A stretch of 64,000 bases of DNA from Bacteroidales bacterium (lineage in GTDB: Bacteria; Bacteroidota; Bacteroidia; Bacteroidales; P3): positions 60,930-124,929 of the forward strand of contig JAFYSZ010000025.1 in NCBI GenBank assembly GCA_017559135.1. Direction: 5' to 3'. Positions 63,101-64,000 of the stretch are shown here, one piece after another. Made by a program: the position numbers and the translations under genes. The notes below the pieces were generated by a model. That model made no database searches. It was not told the DNA's origin and saw only the letters and a program-made list of their open reading frames with translations. Numbering within the stretch: position 1 is the stretch's first letter; every line of letters starts with the position of its first letter.

Positions 63101-64000
63101 AGCTATTCCTTGTTGGTCAACAGTTCCAGTTAATCAAACTTATAATTGGGCAATAGCTGCAACTTATCAAGGAGGTGTTACACCATCAGAAGGTGAAGCT
63201 TTCGTAATATTTAAAAATAGTTCAAGAGGATCATCTGCAAGATTGACTTCTCCAATATTTGACTTGACTTCATTAACTAATCCTACTTTAGATTTTATGT
63301 ATATAGCAAAAATGTGGAGTTCTGATTTAGATGAATTAAAAGTTCAATACAGAACAAGTGCAGAAGAAGAGTGGGTAGATTTAGTACACTACAATACAGA
63401 AGAAACTGCTTGGTCGCAAAAAACAATTACTTTACCTAACCCAAGTGCAACATATCAAATAGCATTCCTTGGAATTTCTAACTATGGATATGGAGCTGCA
63501 ATAGATAATGTAGTAGTTTATGATGCAGAACAAGGAGGTACAGACCCAGATCCTGAACCAGAACCATGCGATGCACCAACAGCCCTTTCAGCAAACAACA
63601 TCACAGAAACAACAGCTGAAATCACATGGAACGGAACAGCATCAAGCTATGAGTTCAGAGTAAATGCAGGCGAAGCAGAAACACTTACAGCTACAACAAA
63701 AGCATTGACAGGCTTAACACCAGCAACAGCTTACACAGTAGAAGTAAGAGCCGTATGCGAAGACCAAACATCTGATTGGGTAACAACAACCTTCACAACA
63801 TTAGCAGAACAAGGCGGAACAGATCCAGAACCAGAACCATGCGATGCACCAACCAACCTTTCAGCAAACAATATCACACAAACAAGTGCAGATATTACAT
63901 GGAATGGCACAGCATCAACATACGAATTTAAATTAAATGGTGGCACAGCAGAAACACTTACAACTACAACAAAAGCATTAACAGGCTTAACAGCAAACAC
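57168..64000 (+). CDS. Giant modular surface adhesin (FN3 plus cleaved-adhesin domains), partial
   Basis: Reading from ATG 57168, I followed the frame without a stop to the window edge (2277 codons), so the 3' end lies outside. A signal peptide (FVLAIIFAMQLWAQ) is followed by a beta-sandwich domain to about residue 195. Then seven Cleaved_Adhesin/choice-of-anchor J modules (typical openings: FPWIETFES, PFMEDF, YYQNFED, LPFMEGFEN, LPYTCDFEE, FPYNEGFNS) alternate with fibronectin-III modules. Nine FN3 modules are visible, the last two in tandem, separated by PEPEP linkers. The same module types occur in gingipain-associated adhesins. Export by T9SS is likely but the sorting domain is outside. 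A G9 tract at 57551-57559 lies in frame. Confidence 0.88.
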   Translation, partial: MKRLLSFVLAIIFAMQLWAQSTVVIVGDTTLTTQAKYVPANTYYKNSYTQSLYPASEIQPGMITSISYYHTAQAYNVGTVSIYMKEVTDTTLSTTYSPTEGFVEVYTGSLNLVNGWVTYQLTTPFVYTGGGNLLVCFVRNATAYEDGHNFKYAGGVGSSIYKQSDSDVFTLINPPATGTQISYVPVTKFEMEELGEDFCYPPLNMAIDNSTLSSTEATITWSSDATNFTVQCKLQSEDWDSENVQEFTTTDTSFTLTELSAATFYTVRVKALCSNGDESIWSTVNFRSACEIVTEFPWIETFESTWVAGDISGTIVAPLCWININGDNSSTYKTNTTTSGYEGSGVYMYGYGTSTSTSTTYANKDWFISPVVELTGEEILSFYTKKSSSSYAPQLRIYALNIEENGDMTSVADTANFVLIDSITDLPTTYAEMEVLLSDFEGQYRLAFVRNRTIGHGSVYIDNVKVSGIPSCSRVSGLATTEVSTNQATITWEEPEEGANSYNIYFKPANLLEWTVISDVTDNTYTFTDLTPATQYHVNVTAVCDNGIETGFVTTGNLSIITPCETYEVPFMEDFTVYPAGTVTSCWLEAKGQWDSIQAGATVWGYSNLWGSYSSNVFDAHAKIENYSNNRKDWLITPNVNIGDGSIEYDLVFDIAYTDYNNANPVENYAQQKFGIAVSTDGGLTWDFENAVLWKVNPAEETNERNIEELTNIPQRLKFNLTELGYTNVIRVGFYAESLVSGADNDIHIDNVQIVEHVDCIDMLAAPSVNPSSITSVALSWNAEEHESANGWNISYVEGETNDDPENGTIVSVGYGTELPYVIEGLTAGQTYSFAIQYDCGGGWTETATVTLPESIDMFATIPYYQNFEDLDENANWTITNNSYVNRWFIGDPANVAEEGNMLYVSNDSLGVNSIYSNLYATPSVASYVFASRLLQFDENLAYEISFDFKAQGESTYDFIKVALRPWNESYTGITGAPTWTGADAVQEGFDYAVSGPKFNLDTTGTRGVIIVDGSVVNNSLQQLVFAWRNDSSGGVASVVTVDNISVEPINCLAPQEIELAEDGRTENSLTFNISANTGDSWEIQYMEYFDTVWQSVVTTSSEGVEVSDLLPGTMYRFKVRSICDEDSSYFTDEVLYSTACPVITVTDEALFAEGFEYSNWFRSGNVTSPTAYAPMCWFNVDAGSTSYRWQNSSTDPYEGTYNAQLYTYGGSADWLITPIIEIAGTETMSFFAKYTSSTASSTLHVKYYSVDENGDMSSAADTALFVELQGIELSDEYEPYDVSLNGLSAGQYRFAFYSNHPTASYYVRLDDVSISNISCARPVSIDSVASITDNSAIVYWTDEVNSEWTIYYRAEGTEEYQVATSTTTSVELTDLDSHTDYEFYIVSNCGAEESEPTIEETFQTACSYITELPFMEGFENTFITEGLSNAAAPVCWINLNGGYTTSYTTYAFQRSTSSSYVYEGAAALYSYGSSNVQGNDDWLITPVFSNEGGIVMRLFAKISSATSAHPNIMIKYYDVETYGDVNEIADSANFVTLGTITATTTYAEYEYIFENLPSTYRLAFVRQDATGCSMYIDNLYIGEIPTCLRPDPASVQISDITQTTATVSWTDSDETHSAWNVYYKSSTDEEYLSEYSTETTIELADLTSSEEYEVYVTAICEGNDESDATYIERFTTLQYPTELPYTCDFEEEGSNGWLLRNSTNTNQWHVGTPSGATSRELYISSDNGATAGYAHSAGVVVAEKLFQLGITDSVRISFDITIGGESSSDYLKVYWLAADTNYNASAGSTYPYYATTGYNNNLIMNNYTGTYNYHFVNLVSGTQNMSVTLENSPNELRKLVFVWKNDGSLGTQPGAIIDNIMVEPIGEEITCTKPVANSVVASAITSTSAVISWTDVDETHSAWNVYYKTEAEEEYSVISASETTIELTTLDPATVYSVYVTTDCGSGDESAPTDTIVFMTECLTVDEFPYNEGFNSTAIPCWSTVPVNQTYNWAIAATYQGGVTPSEGEAFVIFKNSSRGSSARLTSPIFDLTSLTNPTLDFMYIAKMWSSDLDELKVQYRTSAEEEWVDLVHYNTEETAWSQKTITLPNPSATYQIAFLGISNYGYGAAIDNVVVYDAEQGGTDPDPEPEPCDAPTALSANNITETTAEITWNGTASSYEFRVNAGEAETLTATTKALTGLTPATAYTVEVRAVCEDQTSDWVTTTFTTLAEQGGTDPEPEPCDAPTNLSANNITQTSADITWNGTASTYEFKLNGGTAETLTTTTKALTGLTAN
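57551..57559 (+). repeat. G9 homopolymer tract inside the giant adhesin gene
   Basis: Nine G encode part of Thr-Gly-Gly-Gly near residue 128. With nine the frame stays open; with ten a TAG appears at 57581, with eight at 57634. This is the pattern of a translational phase-variation switch in the ON state. Confidence 0.8.
63564..64000 (+). repeat. Tandem fibronectin-III repeat, 273-base period
   Basis: The sequence starting at 63564 recurs at 63837 (273 bases, 91 codons) with high identity at DNA level, including the GA-CCA-GA linker and CDAPT start. The second copy runs off the window. Earlier FN3 modules in the gene are far more diverged. Confidence 0.85.

Noticed and set aside
63731..64000. 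Minus-strand frame at the right edge
   Set aside because: It is the complement of repetitive FN3 coding sequence; valine-rich composition is an artefact of that.

Overview
The window is chromosomal DNA of an anaerobic, AT-rich member of the Bacteroidota, most likely Bacteroidales. The reasons are: promoters of the Bacteroidota type (TTTG, about 19-21 bases, TAnnTTTG) in front of many genes; type IX secretion (T9SS) cargo signals and PorV-type barrels; a lipoprotein TamA (TamL); a SecD-SecF fusion; and an oxygen-sensitive, ferredoxin-based metabolism (pyruvate and 2-oxoacid ferredoxin oxidoreductases, Rnf complex, B12-dependent ribonucleotide reductase, acetate kinase). No rRNA, CRISPR array or transposase is visible. 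One tRNA (Leu, CAA) is present.

Layout. 1-6863 (all minus): an FHS sugar transporter cut by the window edge, TamL, the Kdo transferase WaaA, a barrel protein and a T9SS-exported zinc carboxypeptidase. 6941-11825 (minus): rnfB, rnfC, a PsbP-like gene, rnfD, rnfG, rnfE, lacking rnfA, which sits at 33446-34024 in a separate operon with two LPS glycosyltransferases. 12047-14775 (minus): 2-oxoacid:ferredoxin oxidoreductase in four subunits. 15213-19597 (plus): iron superoxide dismutase and PFOR. 19852-21597: a putative phage abortive-infection gene between two near-identical terminators, then a small Bacteroidota protein. 21982-26636: class II ribonucleotide reductase and a helix-hairpin-helix/barrel protein. 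26727-28700: an AraC regulator divergent from an outer-membrane protein, flanked by a 79-base direct repeat. 28843-31301: tRNA-Leu, prs, ribosomal protein L25, pth. 34175-40072: hydrolase, cation/proton antiporter, acetate kinase, acyltransferase and aspS. 40261-42946: an outer-membrane protein with a C9 tract upstream, and an MFS transporter. 43250-46611: secDF and a small membrane protein. 46645-56065: TonB-dependent receptor, 1527-residue surface protein and PorV-like barrel. 56151-57023: greA and a HIT protein. 57168-64000: a giant fibronectin-III/cleaved-adhesin protein, open at the window edge, with a G9 tract in its reading frame.

How it works together. KOR and PFOR reduce ferredoxin during amino-acid and pyruvate fermentation; Rnf re-oxidises ferredoxin with NAD and pumps ions; acetate kinase makes ATP. 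The rest is strongly envelope-oriented: barrel assembly (TamL), LPS core (WaaA, GT9, GT2), protein export (SecDF, T9SS cargo, PorV-like) and several surface proteins. The points most worth following up are two probable phase-variation tracts, gene cassettes bracketed by duplicated terminators, a phased operator array beside the AraC gene, and the TonB receptor/giant protein/PorV-like locus.
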